This document shows, piece by piece, positions 36,592 to 45,114 of a stretch of 64,000 nt of DNA. The stretch is taken from NCBI RefSeq assembly GCF_000813985.1, contig NZ_JWLJ01000001.1:732453-796452 (forward strand), written 5' to 3'. Made by a program: the position numbers and the translations under genes. Position 1 is the stretch's first letter. Every line of letters begins with the position of its first letter. This DNA is from Ruegeria sp. ANG-R (GTDB lineage: Bacteria; Pseudomonadota; Alphaproteobacteria; Rhodobacterales; Rhodobacteraceae). The notes below the pieces were generated by a model. That model was not told the origin of the DNA and ran no database searches. It was given only the letters and a program-made list of their open reading frames with translations.

Positions 36592-37548
36592 TTAGCCCTG
36601 ATCCGAGCTGTCATCTTTGGCCAGCGGGTGATGTTCCAGCACCAGTTCCGAAAGTCTTTCATCCAGAACATGCGTGTAGATCTCTGTTGTGGCCACGTCT
36701 GCATGGCCCAGCAGGGTCTGGATTGCGCGCAGGTCGGCACCGTTGGCGAGCAGGTGCGTCGCAAACGCATGGCGTAACGTGTGCGGCGTGACTTTTCCGG
36801 GCGAAACGCCGCCTTCCACTGCCAGTTCCTTGACCAGCAGAAAGAAGCGATGCCGCGTCAGGTGTCCGGATTTCCCGCGCGACGGGAACAGGAAACGCGA
36901 CTCTTGCCCGCCTTTGGATGCCGCTTTGTCCTCAGCCGCATCGCGGGCTTTTAGCCATTCGCCTAATGCCACGCGGGCGGGCGGGGAGAGCGGAACCATC
37001 CGCTCTTTACCGCCCTTGCCGAGAACCAGCAACATACGTGGGTCACCCCGGGCCGAACTGACCGGCAGTGAAACCAGCTCTGTCACGCGCATACCGGTCG
37101 CGTAGAGCAATTCCATCAGGCACGTGTTGCGTATCTTGTCGGCTTTGGACCGCCCTGTTCGGCGCGCTGCTTCAAGCAAGCGGTCGACCTCGGGCACGTC
37201 CAGCGTTTTTGGCAACTGCTTCGGACGTCCCGGTCCTTTGATCTGGATCGCCGGATTGCTCTCGCGCCAGCCTTCCTCGAAGGCAAAGCGATAGAGCTGC
37301 TTGATCGCTGAAAGCCGCCGCGCACGGGTTGCGCGCGAAAGTCCCTGCGCATCACAGTCAATCAGGTAGCTTTCGATCCGGTCACGGTCGGCCTGGGTAA
37401 AACCCGATTTATGGCGCGTCAGCCAATCGGAGAAGTCCTTGAGGTCGCGCCCATATGCAAGAAGAGTGTTGGTCGCCGCGCCCAACTCGGCGGCCTGTGC
37501 TTCAAGGAAGGTGGAGATCCACAATTCCTGGGTCGCGGGTGCTGCCAT
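36592..37548 (-). CDS. xerD: Site-specific tyrosine recombinase XerD
   Basis: Chromosome dimer resolution recombinase acting with XerC at dif under FtsK control. The 318 residues have a SAM-like N-terminal DNA-binding domain (about 5-90) and a catalytic domain with the full set of residues: Arg154 (TGMRVTEL), Lys178 (GKGGKER), His256 and Arg259 (HTLRHAFATHLL), His282 (LLGHADVATTEIY) and Tyr291. It starts 2 bases after the stop of the 508-residue exported protein gene, so the two are co-transcribed. Confidence 0.94.
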   Translation of the reverse strand: MAAPATQELWISTFLEAQAAELGAATNTLLAYGRDLKDFSDWLTRHKSGFTQADRDRIESYLIDCDAQGLSRATRARRLSAIKQLYRFAFEEGWRESNPAIQIKGPGRPKQLPKTLDVPEVDRLLEAARRTGRSKADKIRNTCLMELLYATGMRVTELVSLPVSSARGDPRMLLVLGKGGKERMVPLSPPARVALGEWLKARDAAEDKAASKGGQESRFLFPSRGKSGHLTRHRFFLLVKELAVEGGVSPGKVTPHTLRHAFATHLLANGADLRAIQTLLGHADVATTEIYTHVLDERLSELVLEHHPLAKDDSSDQG

Positions 37549-37550
37549 CC

Positions 37551-39077
37551 TCAGGCCCCGTTCAGGATCATCAACTGCAACGCGGCGCGGCGGGCGGTAT
37601 CCTCAAGCCCGACACGGCGAAAGGCCGCAACCGAGGCTGTCAGATCCACCAGATTGCCCCGTGAGCCATGGGCGAACAGTTGCATCGTTTCAAGAATCGC
37701 TTCGCCCAATTGGTCGTTGTTCAGAAGCGCGTCGATGTCCGAAGGGATGGGTGCGGACCAGGCAAAGCCCTGAGAAATGGCATCTGCTAAAGGAGTAGGC
37801 GAGGGCGCACGCACCGGATCGCCCTGCGCCAGAGCGGCCAGAAACATGTTGGCCTCTGATCCGTCGGGCGTGGTTCGCGCTGCATCTTCGTAAAGCTCGG
37901 ACAACAGCAAAATACGCCAGCGCAGATTTTCGGCTGCCTGATCGGGTAGCGTCAAGGCCGCCAGACGCGGGGCGAACAGTTCGGCGAACGGTACTTCCAG
38001 CCCTGCGATCTTCATCTGTTTCCAAACAGTTGTCAGCGCTTTCGAAATTGTGTTGGGGTCATCCGTTTCCAACGCGGATTCGAATCGTTGAACAGCGGCC
38101 ACGCGATCCCACACCGCGCCGGAAGCTGCGGGTGCGCGTTCCGTATAAAGGCCGAGCAGTTGATTGGGGGTCAAAGCACCGATACGCGTCAGGCGTTCGG
38201 CGGCTTCGATCTGAGCTTTCCATCCCGCCACATCCCGCAGATCGGCATTGGCGAAGGCCCGCGGTAGAGAGGCCGTCGGCAAGCGCTCGCCGATCGCTTC
38301 GAACAGGCGGAACGTAAGCGGATCGGGATCTTCGGGTTGCGGCAGGTACTCGGCCCCTTCGAACAGTTCCGGGCTGAGAAAGCGGTCGAGCAGGGCGAGT
38401 TCGTCTTCGGGCAGAAGTTGCAGCGCATGGACGGCCTCGAGGGTCAGGGCGGCGGATGTCCAATCCCCCCGGCGCGCCTTGCAGAAAATCTGTGCGGCGT
38501 AGTCTCGCGATAAATTCGGCTGCGCGATCAGAGCAGTGCAGCTTCGATCCTCATCACCGGTCAGCAAAGTGGCATCGAACCAGCGCCTGAAACGGTCCTG
38601 GGTATCGGTCGGACCAGCCAGCTGAACCAAAGACTGTACCGGATCGGAGGCACCCAACTGCATCAGACGATCAAGCCGCGCCATCAGCAGCGTGTCTGGC
38701 GATTGCCCCCCCGCCGGAGGGCGGGCTTCGGAGAGCAGCAGCGTAAACAACAGCCGTTGCATTGCGGGGTTGGATTTGACCCTCACCTGTGAAATCAGAT
38801 CTGCCAGCCGATCGGCATCGCTGCTTTGCCACAAATCCACGGGCAGCCCTGTGACCGAAGACGCCACCAACCCCAGTGGGGGCGACAACGCTTCAAGCGG
38901 GGTGACCTGTACATCCGGCTGCATCCCCGTCTGGGTGACAGGAGGCTCCATTAACACTGTGCCCGGCAGATTCTCTGGCGGGTCAGTCAGCCAGTCGATG
39001 GCCGACAATGGCTCTTGGGTTTGCGCCTGTGCGGTTCCGGCCAGAAGAAGCGCCAGCAGGGTGCTTCTAGTCGGCAT
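37551..39077 (-). CDS. Exported protein of unknown function (508 aa)
   Basis: I do not recognise a named family. The N-terminus is a short signal peptide (MPTRSTLLALLLAGTAQAQ, cleavage probable after AQA), so the product is periplasmic or secreted. After a proline-rich stretch (about 25-65), the remainder is predicted helical and rich in Ala and Leu with repeated 30-40-residue spacing, suggesting an alpha-solenoid (TPR-like) scaffold; this is a reading of composition, not a match. It overlaps the end of the 49-residue membrane protein gene by 11 bases and precedes xerD by 2 bases. No cysteine or metal motif stands out. Confidence 0.78.
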   Translation of the reverse strand: MPTRSTLLALLLAGTAQAQTQEPLSAIDWLTDPPENLPGTVLMEPPVTQTGMQPDVQVTPLEALSPPLGLVASSVTGLPVDLWQSSDADRLADLISQVRVKSNPAMQRLLFTLLLSEARPPAGGQSPDTLLMARLDRLMQLGASDPVQSLVQLAGPTDTQDRFRRWFDATLLTGDEDRSCTALIAQPNLSRDYAAQIFCKARRGDWTSAALTLEAVHALQLLPEDELALLDRFLSPELFEGAEYLPQPEDPDPLTFRLFEAIGERLPTASLPRAFANADLRDVAGWKAQIEAAERLTRIGALTPNQLLGLYTERAPAASGAVWDRVAAVQRFESALETDDPNTISKALTTVWKQMKIAGLEVPFAELFAPRLAALTLPDQAAENLRWRILLLSELYEDAARTTPDGSEANMFLAALAQGDPVRAPSPTPLADAISQGFAWSAPIPSDIDALLNNDQLGEAILETMQLFAHGSRGNLVDLTASVAAFRRVGLEDTARRAALQLMILNGA

Positions 39078-39216
39078 TCAGGATGACCGGTTCACGGACT
39101 TCACTTTGCGGGGCGGAAAAATCCGCGCCGAAATATGGCCCGATATAGGCATACCCGACCAGCCCGATGAAACACAGGCAGATGAGGTAAATCAGGAACT
39201 TGATCAAACGACCCAT
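39067..39216 (-). CDS. Small single-helix membrane protein (49 aa)
   Basis: A 49-residue frame starting MGRLIKFLIYLICLCFIGL with one membrane helix (about residues 5-25), then GPYFGADFSAPQSEVREP and the end VILNAD. Basic residues precede the helix, so the C-terminus probably faces the periplasm. A GAGG lies 12 bases upstream of the ATG. Its stop overlaps the start of the 508-residue exported protein, which lacks a good ribosome site of its own; coupled translation is likely and supports this being a real gene. Function unknown. Confidence 0.7.
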   Translation of the reverse strand: MGRLIKFLIYLICLCFIGLVGYAYIGPYFGADFSAPQSEVREPVILNAD

Positions 39217-39295
39217 GGGTGAACGCTGCCTCAAATTTTGCTTTTGGCCAAGTTATACCTAGCATTTTTCTTAAGATCACGTCATTCACGACGAA

Positions 39296-39883
39296 ATGAG
39301 CGAATTTAAGCATAACACGGCACATTCGGGTCAGGCAGAGCGGTTTCAACTGCACAAAACCGTCGTTTTGGTCGGAATGATGGGGGCTGGCAAGACTGCC
39401 GTTGGCCGCGCGCTGGCGGCGCGGCTTGGTGTTCCTTTTCTCGACAGCGATGCCGAGATCGAATCGGCAGCCAATATGACCATCCCCGAGATCTTCGCCC
39501 GCGATGGAGAGGCTTTCTTTCGCAGCAAGGAAAGTCAGATCATCGGGCGGCTTCTGGACGAGGAAAAAGGAATCCTCTCGACCGGAGGCGGCGCGTTTCT
39601 GGCGGAAGATAATCGCAGAATGATCTCGGATCGGGGGGCTTCCGTTTGGTTGCGGGCCGATCTGGGCGTGTTATGGAATCGCGTGAAGCACAAGGACACG
39701 CGACCGCTGCTGCGCACAGCGGACCCCTATGCGACATTGAGCGGTTTGTACGAGGCCCGGGTGCCGATCTATGAGCAGGCCGATCTGGTGGCCAATTCGG
39801 ACGGTGAAACCGCAATTGAAGATATGGTGGATCGGGTCATCACCGCATTGGTGACACGCCCGGATATTTTGGAACGGATTTAA
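39296..39883 (+). CDS. aroK: Shikimate kinase
   Basis: Phosphorylates shikimate in aromatic amino acid synthesis. The 195 residues have an N-terminal extension of about 20 residues before the P-loop (VLVGMMGAGKTAVGRALA, about residues 24-41), the DSDAEIE magnesium/shikimate segment, the FFRSKES and STGGGAFL motifs, and the lid RPLL. The stop TAA overlaps the aroB start by one base (TAATG), so translation is coupled. Confidence 0.95.
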   Translation: MSEFKHNTAHSGQAERFQLHKTVVLVGMMGAGKTAVGRALAARLGVPFLDSDAEIESAANMTIPEIFARDGEAFFRSKESQIIGRLLDEEKGILSTGGGAFLAEDNRRMISDRGASVWLRADLGVLWNRVKHKDTRPLLRTADPYATLSGLYEARVPIYEQADLVANSDGETAIEDMVDRVITALVTRPDILERI

Positions 39884-40995
39884 TGCATCAGACTGTACAT
39901 GTTGACCTGGCCGAGCGTTCTTACGATGTCGAGATCGGCCCGGGCCTTTTGGCGCAGGCAGGCGCGCGGATCGCCCCGTTACTGCAGCGTCCCCGCGTCG
40001 CGGTTCTGACCGATGAAACGGTTGCGGACATGCATCTGGACGCCCTGCGCGATGGTCTGGCCTCGTCCGGTATCGAGATGAACGCTCTGGCTTTGCCGGC
40101 AGGTGAGGCGACCAAAAGCTGGCCTCACTTTGAGCGTGCGGTGGAATGGTTGCTGGCCGAACAGGTCGAGCGAAACGACATCGTGGTCGCGCTCGGTGGC
40201 GGCGTGATTGGTGATCTCGCGGGTTTCGCCGCCGCCGTGATGCGGCGCGGAGTGCGCTTTGTGCAGATACCGACCTCGCTGCTGGCGCAGGTGGACAGTT
40301 CGGTCGGCGGCAAGACCGGAATCAACGCGCCGCAGGGCAAGAATCTCATCGGTGCGTTTCACCAGCCGTCTCTGGTGCTGGCCGATACTGAGGTGCTGGG
40401 AACGCTGACAGCGCGGGACTTTCTGGCCGGATATGGGGAGGTGGTAAAATACGGTCTGTTGGGGGACGCCGCGTTCTTTGAATGGCTTGAGACCAACGGT
40501 CCGCTGTTGTCATCCGGTGATATGGCGGCACGGGTACAGGCCGTCACACGTTCGGTGCAGATGAAGGCGGATATCGTCGCACGCGACGAAACTGAACAGG
40601 GCGACCGCGCGCTGCTGAATCTTGGCCATACCTTCTGTCACGCGCTCGAGGCTGCGACAGGATACTCTGATCGCCTGTTGCATGGTGAAGGTGTCGCCAT
40701 CGGGTGCGCTCTGGCGTTTGAAACGTCATCGCGCTTGGGCCTTTGTTCTCAGGAAGACCCAAGCCGCGTCAGGGCGCATCTGCGTGCGATGGGTATGAAG
40801 ACCGATCTCGCAGATATCCCCGGAGAATTACCGGATGCGGAGACACTGGTCGCCTTGATGGCGCAGGACAAAAAGGTCGTGGACGGTCAATTGCGGTTTG
40901 TACTGGCGCGCGGTATCGGGCGGGCCTTTGTCACATCGGATGTACCGCGCGACACGGTTGTCTCGGTACTTGAGGATGCGCTGGCTGTGTGTTGA
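39883..40995 (+). CDS. aroB: 3-Dehydroquinate synthase
   Basis: NAD- and zinc-dependent cyclisation of DAHP to 3-dehydroquinate. The 370 residues show the NAD-binding ALGGGVIGDLAGFAA and PTSLLAQVDSSVGGKTGIN, and zinc-ligand segments NLGHTFCHALE and LLHGEGVAIGC. Gene order aroK-aroB is the usual one. Shortly after the stop, CAGGGGC and GCCCCTG form a 7-bp hairpin (about 41000-41018) without T run, running into the end of the convergent site-2 protease gene. Confidence 0.96.
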   Translation: MHQTVHVDLAERSYDVEIGPGLLAQAGARIAPLLQRPRVAVLTDETVADMHLDALRDGLASSGIEMNALALPAGEATKSWPHFERAVEWLLAEQVERNDIVVALGGGVIGDLAGFAAAVMRRGVRFVQIPTSLLAQVDSSVGGKTGINAPQGKNLIGAFHQPSLVLADTEVLGTLTARDFLAGYGEVVKYGLLGDAAFFEWLETNGPLLSSGDMAARVQAVTRSVQMKADIVARDETEQGDRALLNLGHTFCHALEAATGYSDRLLHGEGVAIGCALAFETSSRLGLCSQEDPSRVRAHLRAMGMKTDLADIPGELPDAETLVALMAQDKKVVDGQLRFVLARGIGRAFVTSDVPRDTVVSVLEDALAVC

Positions 40996-41004
40996 GGCAG
41001 GGGC

Positions 41005-42075
41005 TCAACGCCCCTGAATAACCATCAGTTCACCGATGTTTTCACGGGTGATATACCCGGCCAGATGGCCAGATTTCGTGCAGACGGCAATCGCAGGCGC
41101 GCCTTTGTGCAGGCCATCAAGGACCTCGTCCAAGCCGCTGGCGAGTGCGACTTGCGGAATGTCCGGTTCCATGACCGATGCAGCAGATTCTGATCGGGGA
41201 TGATCGCTCGCCAAGGCTGCAAAGAGGCGGTCGCGGGTGACAAATCCCATCAGGTTGCCATCCCGCTCCAATACCGGAAACTCGTGTTGGGTCGTGTGAA
41301 TGACGGCCTGCGCTGCAGTCGCAAGCGTGTCTTCCGGCGACAAAGCGGTGAATTCCGTGATCATTGCATCCCGTGCCTTGACCCGTCGCGTCACCGATTT
41401 CAGCGCAACGTCCTGGTTCTCGGCATTGGCGGCAATGAATACAAAAACAGCGATCAGCACCAGTATCGGGTTGCCCGAGGTGAGCCCCAGAAAGCCAAGA
41501 CCGACGGCAACAACCTGGCCACTGACGGCAGCGATCCGTGTGGCCTTGGCACGATCCATTCTCAGGCACAGCAAAGCGCGGAACACGCGGCCACCGTCCA
41601 TCGGAAAAGCGGGGATCATGTTGAAAGCCGCCAGCAGCAGATTCACATAGGCCAGCCGGTTGAGCAGGCCTGTCCCCGCCGAGTCAATCTGGGCTATCGA
41701 TCCAAGCTGCATCCCGGCCCCGAGAACCACAAGGATTGCCCAGATGGCTAGGTTAACGGCAGGGCCAGCCAACGCCACCCAAACCTCTTGCATCGGTTTT
41801 TCGGGCATTCGCTCAAGGCGCGCCAGCCCGCCAATCGGCAACAAGGTGATATCAGGGGTGCGGATGCCATATCGCCTGGCCATCAGCGCGTGGCCGAACT
41901 CATGCGCCACGACGCAAGCAAACAGCGCCAGCACGAACATGATATTGTCGATGGCAACAGGCCAGCCACCATTGGAATATGCCGCGAACCCGACCCATGC
42001 CAACAGCAAAAAGAAGGTGACATGAACCCTCAGTTCCGAGCCGAGTAATCGGCCAAGTGAGAAGGACCATGCCAT
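41005..42075 (-). CDS. Site-2 protease-family membrane metalloprotease with CBS domains
   Basis: Intramembrane zinc protease of 356 residues. It has the zinc motif HEFGH (in VAHEFGHALMARRYGI, about residue 58) in an early helix, and the third metal ligand region NMIPAFPMDGGRVFRALL (about 158-176), with four to six predicted helices up to about residue 215. A pair of CBS domains fills the C-terminus (about 230-355), which may sense nucleotides. This is the SpoIVFB-like group, not the RseP group with PDZ domain. The substrate is unknown. Confidence 0.92.
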   Translation of the reverse strand: MAWSFSLGRLLGSELRVHVTFFLLLAWVGFAAYSNGGWPVAIDNIMFVLALFACVVAHEFGHALMARRYGIRTPDITLLPIGGLARLERMPEKPMQEVWVALAGPAVNLAIWAILVVLGAGMQLGSIAQIDSAGTGLLNRLAYVNLLLAAFNMIPAFPMDGGRVFRALLCLRMDRAKATRIAAVSGQVVAVGLGFLGLTSGNPILVLIAVFVFIAANAENQDVALKSVTRRVKARDAMITEFTALSPEDTLATAAQAVIHTTQHEFPVLERDGNLMGFVTRDRLFAALASDHPRSESAASVMEPDIPQVALASGLDEVLDGLHKGAPAIAVCTKSGHLAGYITRENIGELMVIQGR

Positions 42076-42886
42076 GTTGCGCCTCCGTTTGATTTGACGG
42101 GGTTAGGTTAACGAAATGTTTCCACAACCGTGTGAGCGAATGTCGGGCTGCTTTTGAATATGAGGGAGTGCTGTGTTTTCTTGTCGTCCTAAGTCAGCAC
42201 GTTTCAGTCAAAATGCTGATTTACATTATAAAGTTCGGCTCATGCGCGGCCCTGTTGGTTCAAGCTCAGCATCTCACGAACGCTGCATACTATCAATGTA
42301 GCACGCCCACCCGTCAGGGAAAGAATCGAGGTGATTTATCTTTGTCAGACCAGGAGTTGGCTTGGGTTTCGTGTGATATTGCATCACTGGCGAGACCGTT
42401 GCGAGTAATCTCTGACGATGCGCAGGCCGAAAGTATAACAATCGACATCTTTCGCGGTCATTTTGGGTCCGCTGTCGAGTTCGAAGATTATCAGCGGCTG
42501 GTGATTGTTATACATGTCTTCCTGAACCAAACTGCGTTTATCGATATCGCACCGCTCGCGACGTTCAGGAATGTCGCCTGAGCCTATCCATTGCGAAAAC
42601 ACGTCGCAAAATCGAATTATCGGTCGACAAACCAGGCTCCGATCACATCCAATAAGACATCAACTCGTCTTCCGTGACGATGTTTGCACCATCGTAACGA
42701 CAATGCGGTCGCGAGGGCCGGGCAGGCGGAGCCGTAGTCAACAAAGACGGATTTGTCGTCAATTGGTCCGCCAAAGCGCGGATCAGTTTCTTATGTGGGC
42801 GACTGTCAACAAAAGGTTTGCCGCGATGGCTTCAGTTGCTTGAAGTGGGCGCTCTGTTGACACAGCAACTGATCCGAACGCAAACG
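42076..42886. other. Low-coding interval at the left side of the accessory region
   Basis: About 800 bases with lower GC than the flanks. The longest frame, 149 codons on the plus strand (42132-42581), resembles no family I know, has poor codon character and no ribosome site, so I do not call it a gene. The rest shows no recognisable gene fragment. Confidence 0.5.
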
Positions 42887-43420
42887 TCACCGCAGCGACA
42901 AATCCCATTCTCGGTAGAGATGATGCAAGTCCTTTGAGGTATAACACATCACCATGGGTTTGCCCGTTTTGCGGACGATCTTCTCGTACCTGGCGGCTTT
43001 GTTGCGAGTCTTGATTATCCAATTGGTCATCTTCCAAGAGAGTTTGTCTTGGCTACCTTCGAGATGACCGGCGCGCACGCCGTTGTTTTTCAAAGTACGT
43101 TTCAGATATCTAACGTAACGCAGCCACACGTTCGAGTTGAGCAGGATGATACCGGATGCGCGATCAAGGCGTTGAGGCAAAAGACCAGAGTAATTTCCCT
43201 CCATAACCCAGCCTTCGTTCATGATTGCAGTATTATGCAGCCTTGCGAATTCCTCGTCAGGACGCTCAAGCCAATTGGTGTTTGGCATATGTCGCAATTG
43301 GTCCAGATGCACCGCTCGTAGCGAAAGCTTTTTGGCAATCGAAACGGCAAGCGTCGATTTGCCGGAATTCGATGGGCCAACGATGACAATGCGTTGCCCC
43401 AGCGCGGATAATGACTTCAT
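42887..43420 (-). CDS. P-loop NTPase, adenylate kinase/FlaR-like
   Basis: Cytoplasmic P-loop kinase-like protein of 177 residues. It has Walker A VIVGPSNSGKSTLAVSIAKKL (about residues 11-31), then HLDQLRHMPNTNW, and NEGWVMEGNYSG, the pattern of proteins annotated as DNA topology modulation protein FlaR, which are related to adenylate and shikimate kinases. The phosphoacceptor is unknown and the topology role is doubtful. The gene is isolated in a low-coding accessory region and its codon use looks less GC-biased than that of the core genes. Confidence 0.8.
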   Translation of the reverse strand: MKSLSALGQRIVIVGPSNSGKSTLAVSIAKKLSLRAVHLDQLRHMPNTNWLERPDEEFARLHNTAIMNEGWVMEGNYSGLLPQRLDRASGIILLNSNVWLRYVRYLKRTLKNNGVRAGHLEGSQDKLSWKMTNWIIKTRNKAARYEKIVRKTGKPMVMCYTSKDLHHLYREWDLSLR

Positions 43421-43771
43421 TTTAGGCCTCTAAATTCGCTGTACAGCGCTGATCTACAGAAATTCTGTGGTAGTCTTTAATGCCTGCCCTACAGAGACCA
43501 AACGCTCTCAAATCGTTTGCAGTTTGAAAGGCGTGAAGCTTTGCTTGTTGCATCCAGCCGGTCTTAAATTGGTGTCAGAGCAACCCATCCCCGTGCGTGT
43601 TAAGTCGCCAGGTGTGGGCCATACCAATGCTGTTTACCGACCTCGCGCAAGCCTTTTCTTGTCCGCGCCTGTCTGGATGCAGGATCGCCAAGAGCCGTTT
43701 CGGTACGCGCCGGTGGTGAGGGTTTAGCCTTTTGTGCTGTCGGTTATCCCGGCCAAGACCTGCGCGATACC
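43421..43771. other. Interval without a supported gene
   Basis: About 350 bases between the kinase-like gene and a transposase fragment. No frame here resembles a known protein and no repeat or RNA gene was seen. Confidence 0.5.
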
Positions 43772-43885
43772 TTAGGCTGACGATGGTGGTGTTTCCACCG
43801 ACATGCGCCAGAGTTTGATCGCGAGCTTGCGGGCGACAGCAACAATGGCCTTCTGCCCGATCCCATGCTTCGTGAAATGGTGGTT
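43772..43885 (-). pseudogene. Transposase C-terminal fragment (IS110-like)
   Basis: About 37 codons reading NHHFTKHGIGQKAIVAVARKL and then AIKLWRMSVETPPSSA before a stop. The AIVAVARKLA and LWRM phrases are typical of the extreme C-terminus of IS110-class transposases. The fragment is fused in frame after an HsdR piece, which shows that an insertion element landed in hsdR and both were later largely deleted. The family assignment is from memory of the motif. Confidence 0.5.
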
Positions 43886-44080
43886 GTACGCAACATTAAT
43901 GTTGTCGCGCCGGATCGATTCGAACTCGAAATCGACTTCGTCAATGATTGACGCCTTCTGGTCGATACCATCATTGGCTTTCACACGATCATGGATGTCG
44001 AGGTATTTCCTCTTGTAGTCCTCGAACCTTTGCGGATCGAGGGCGAGATCTTCTGAGGAGAACTCGGCGAGCGAGGTCAA
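43886..44080 (-). pseudogene. HsdR (type I restriction subunit) C-terminal fragment
   Basis: About 65 codons with LALDPQRFEDYKRKYLDIHD and IIDEVDFEFESIRRDNINVAY, a conserved segment near the C-terminus of some type I restriction endonuclease R subunits. There is no start codon with a ribosome site, and no upstream helicase or nuclease domain: an in-frame stop lies about 60 bases further up. No hsdM or hsdS is present in the window. This is a remnant. Confidence 0.65.
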
Positions 44081-44140
44081 TACGTTCCGTGTGCTACAGG
44101 CGAAAGCCTTGTGCCATGGAAACCAGAGTACGTGCGCCTT

Positions 44141-45016
44141 TCAGTTGAGATTCTGTGCTGCCTGAGAGGGCAATTCCGCATAAGATGCGTCATAGAAATA
44201 AGTCAGCCATATTGACGATCCATCGAAGAGTATATCGGAAACCCCCTGCGAATGAGACCCGGCGCTCAGCGGATGAATGGCCCCATCAGTTTCAACGCGC
44301 AAAAGCCTCGCATTCGGATACTCTTCGTGACCCCGATAACCTCCGACAACAACCGTACCGTTGATGATTTCAACGGATTCCAAGTTGCCGAAACCGTTTG
44401 AGACAATCACTGCAGTATCCCCGCTGTGAGAATGCGGAACCCAATACAAAGCGCTATCCCAGGCGTCGTCACTGCCCCACGACACCGCGTAAATTCCTGT
44501 CTCTGCAATTGCAAAGCGGGCGAGCCCACTGATACGCAAATCGTCAAGGTAATGTTGGATTTGTCCTGTTTGGGGTGCGATCGAGAGGAATGCGCCTCGC
44601 CCAAAATCACTCACGAGAAGGGTGTTCTCGTCGAGAGCTTCGATATCGTAGAGAAAAACGCCGTCCTCATCGAGAGCCTGCCGCCAGTTTACTGTGCCAT
44701 CCGATGCGGTAGAGATGATCTCATTGCCGTCCACAATCACAATCTGGTTGCCAGAACGCACTATTCCTGTCGGGTTACGCAGGCCTTGCTCATCCGAGAG
44801 TTTGATTTCTTCGGTCGCGCCGTCAGGAGTGAGCTTGTATAGCCCGCCATTAGTGGCGTCCGAGCCGAACTCTTCATCTGGCCCACCCGGTCCAATCGAT
44901 ACGGCATAAACATCGTTTCCCATCGGCAAAACCGCTTCGGTAAAGGGCGGCAGCTCCTGTTCGGCGACAGCAGGGAAGGCCGCGGTGCAAGCGACCAATA
45001 ACGAAAGAACTTTCAT
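44141..45016 (-). CDS. Exported beta-propeller-like protein
   Basis: A 291-residue periplasmic or secreted protein resembling the SMP-30/ScyD-like propeller group. The ATG at 45016 has CAGGAGAG nine bases upstream and starts a clean signal peptide (MKVLSLLVACTAAFPAVAEQ). The mature protein has about five or six repeated blades, each with a GxxxxV-T-x-DG- or LYKLTPDG-like turn, e.g. NPTGIVRSGNQIVIVDGNEI and LLRVETDGAIHPL. No catalytic site can be assigned. The gene follows the hydrolase-like gene by 98 bases on the same strand and they probably form a unit. Confidence 0.72.
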   Translation of the reverse strand: MKVLSLLVACTAAFPAVAEQELPPFTEAVLPMGNDVYAVSIGPGGPDEEFGSDATNGGLYKLTPDGATEEIKLSDEQGLRNPTGIVRSGNQIVIVDGNEIISTASDGTVNWRQALDEDGVFLYDIEALDENTLLVSDFGRGAFLSIAPQTGQIQHYLDDLRISGLARFAIAETGIYAVSWGSDDAWDSALYWVPHSHSGDTAVIVSNGFGNLESVEIINGTVVVGGYRGHEEYPNARLLRVETDGAIHPLSAGSHSQGVSDILFDGSSIWLTYFYDASYAELPSQAAQNLN

Positions 45017-45114
45017 CTCAAATAACTCTCCTGTTTTATTACGCATTGATGATGCCGCCCATTTTTCCGGCGATGATAGCGCCGGGGCAGCCGCAACGAA
45101 CCAATCGGTCTGCA

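Noticed and set aside
41000-41018. Hairpin between aroB and the site-2 protease gene as a terminator
   Set aside because: Stem of only 7 bp, no T run, and it overlaps the coding end of the convergent gene.
42132-42581. 149-codon frame in the low-coding interval
   Set aside because: No ribosome site, no recognisable domain, and an equally plausible frame exists on the other strand. I could not support it as a gene.
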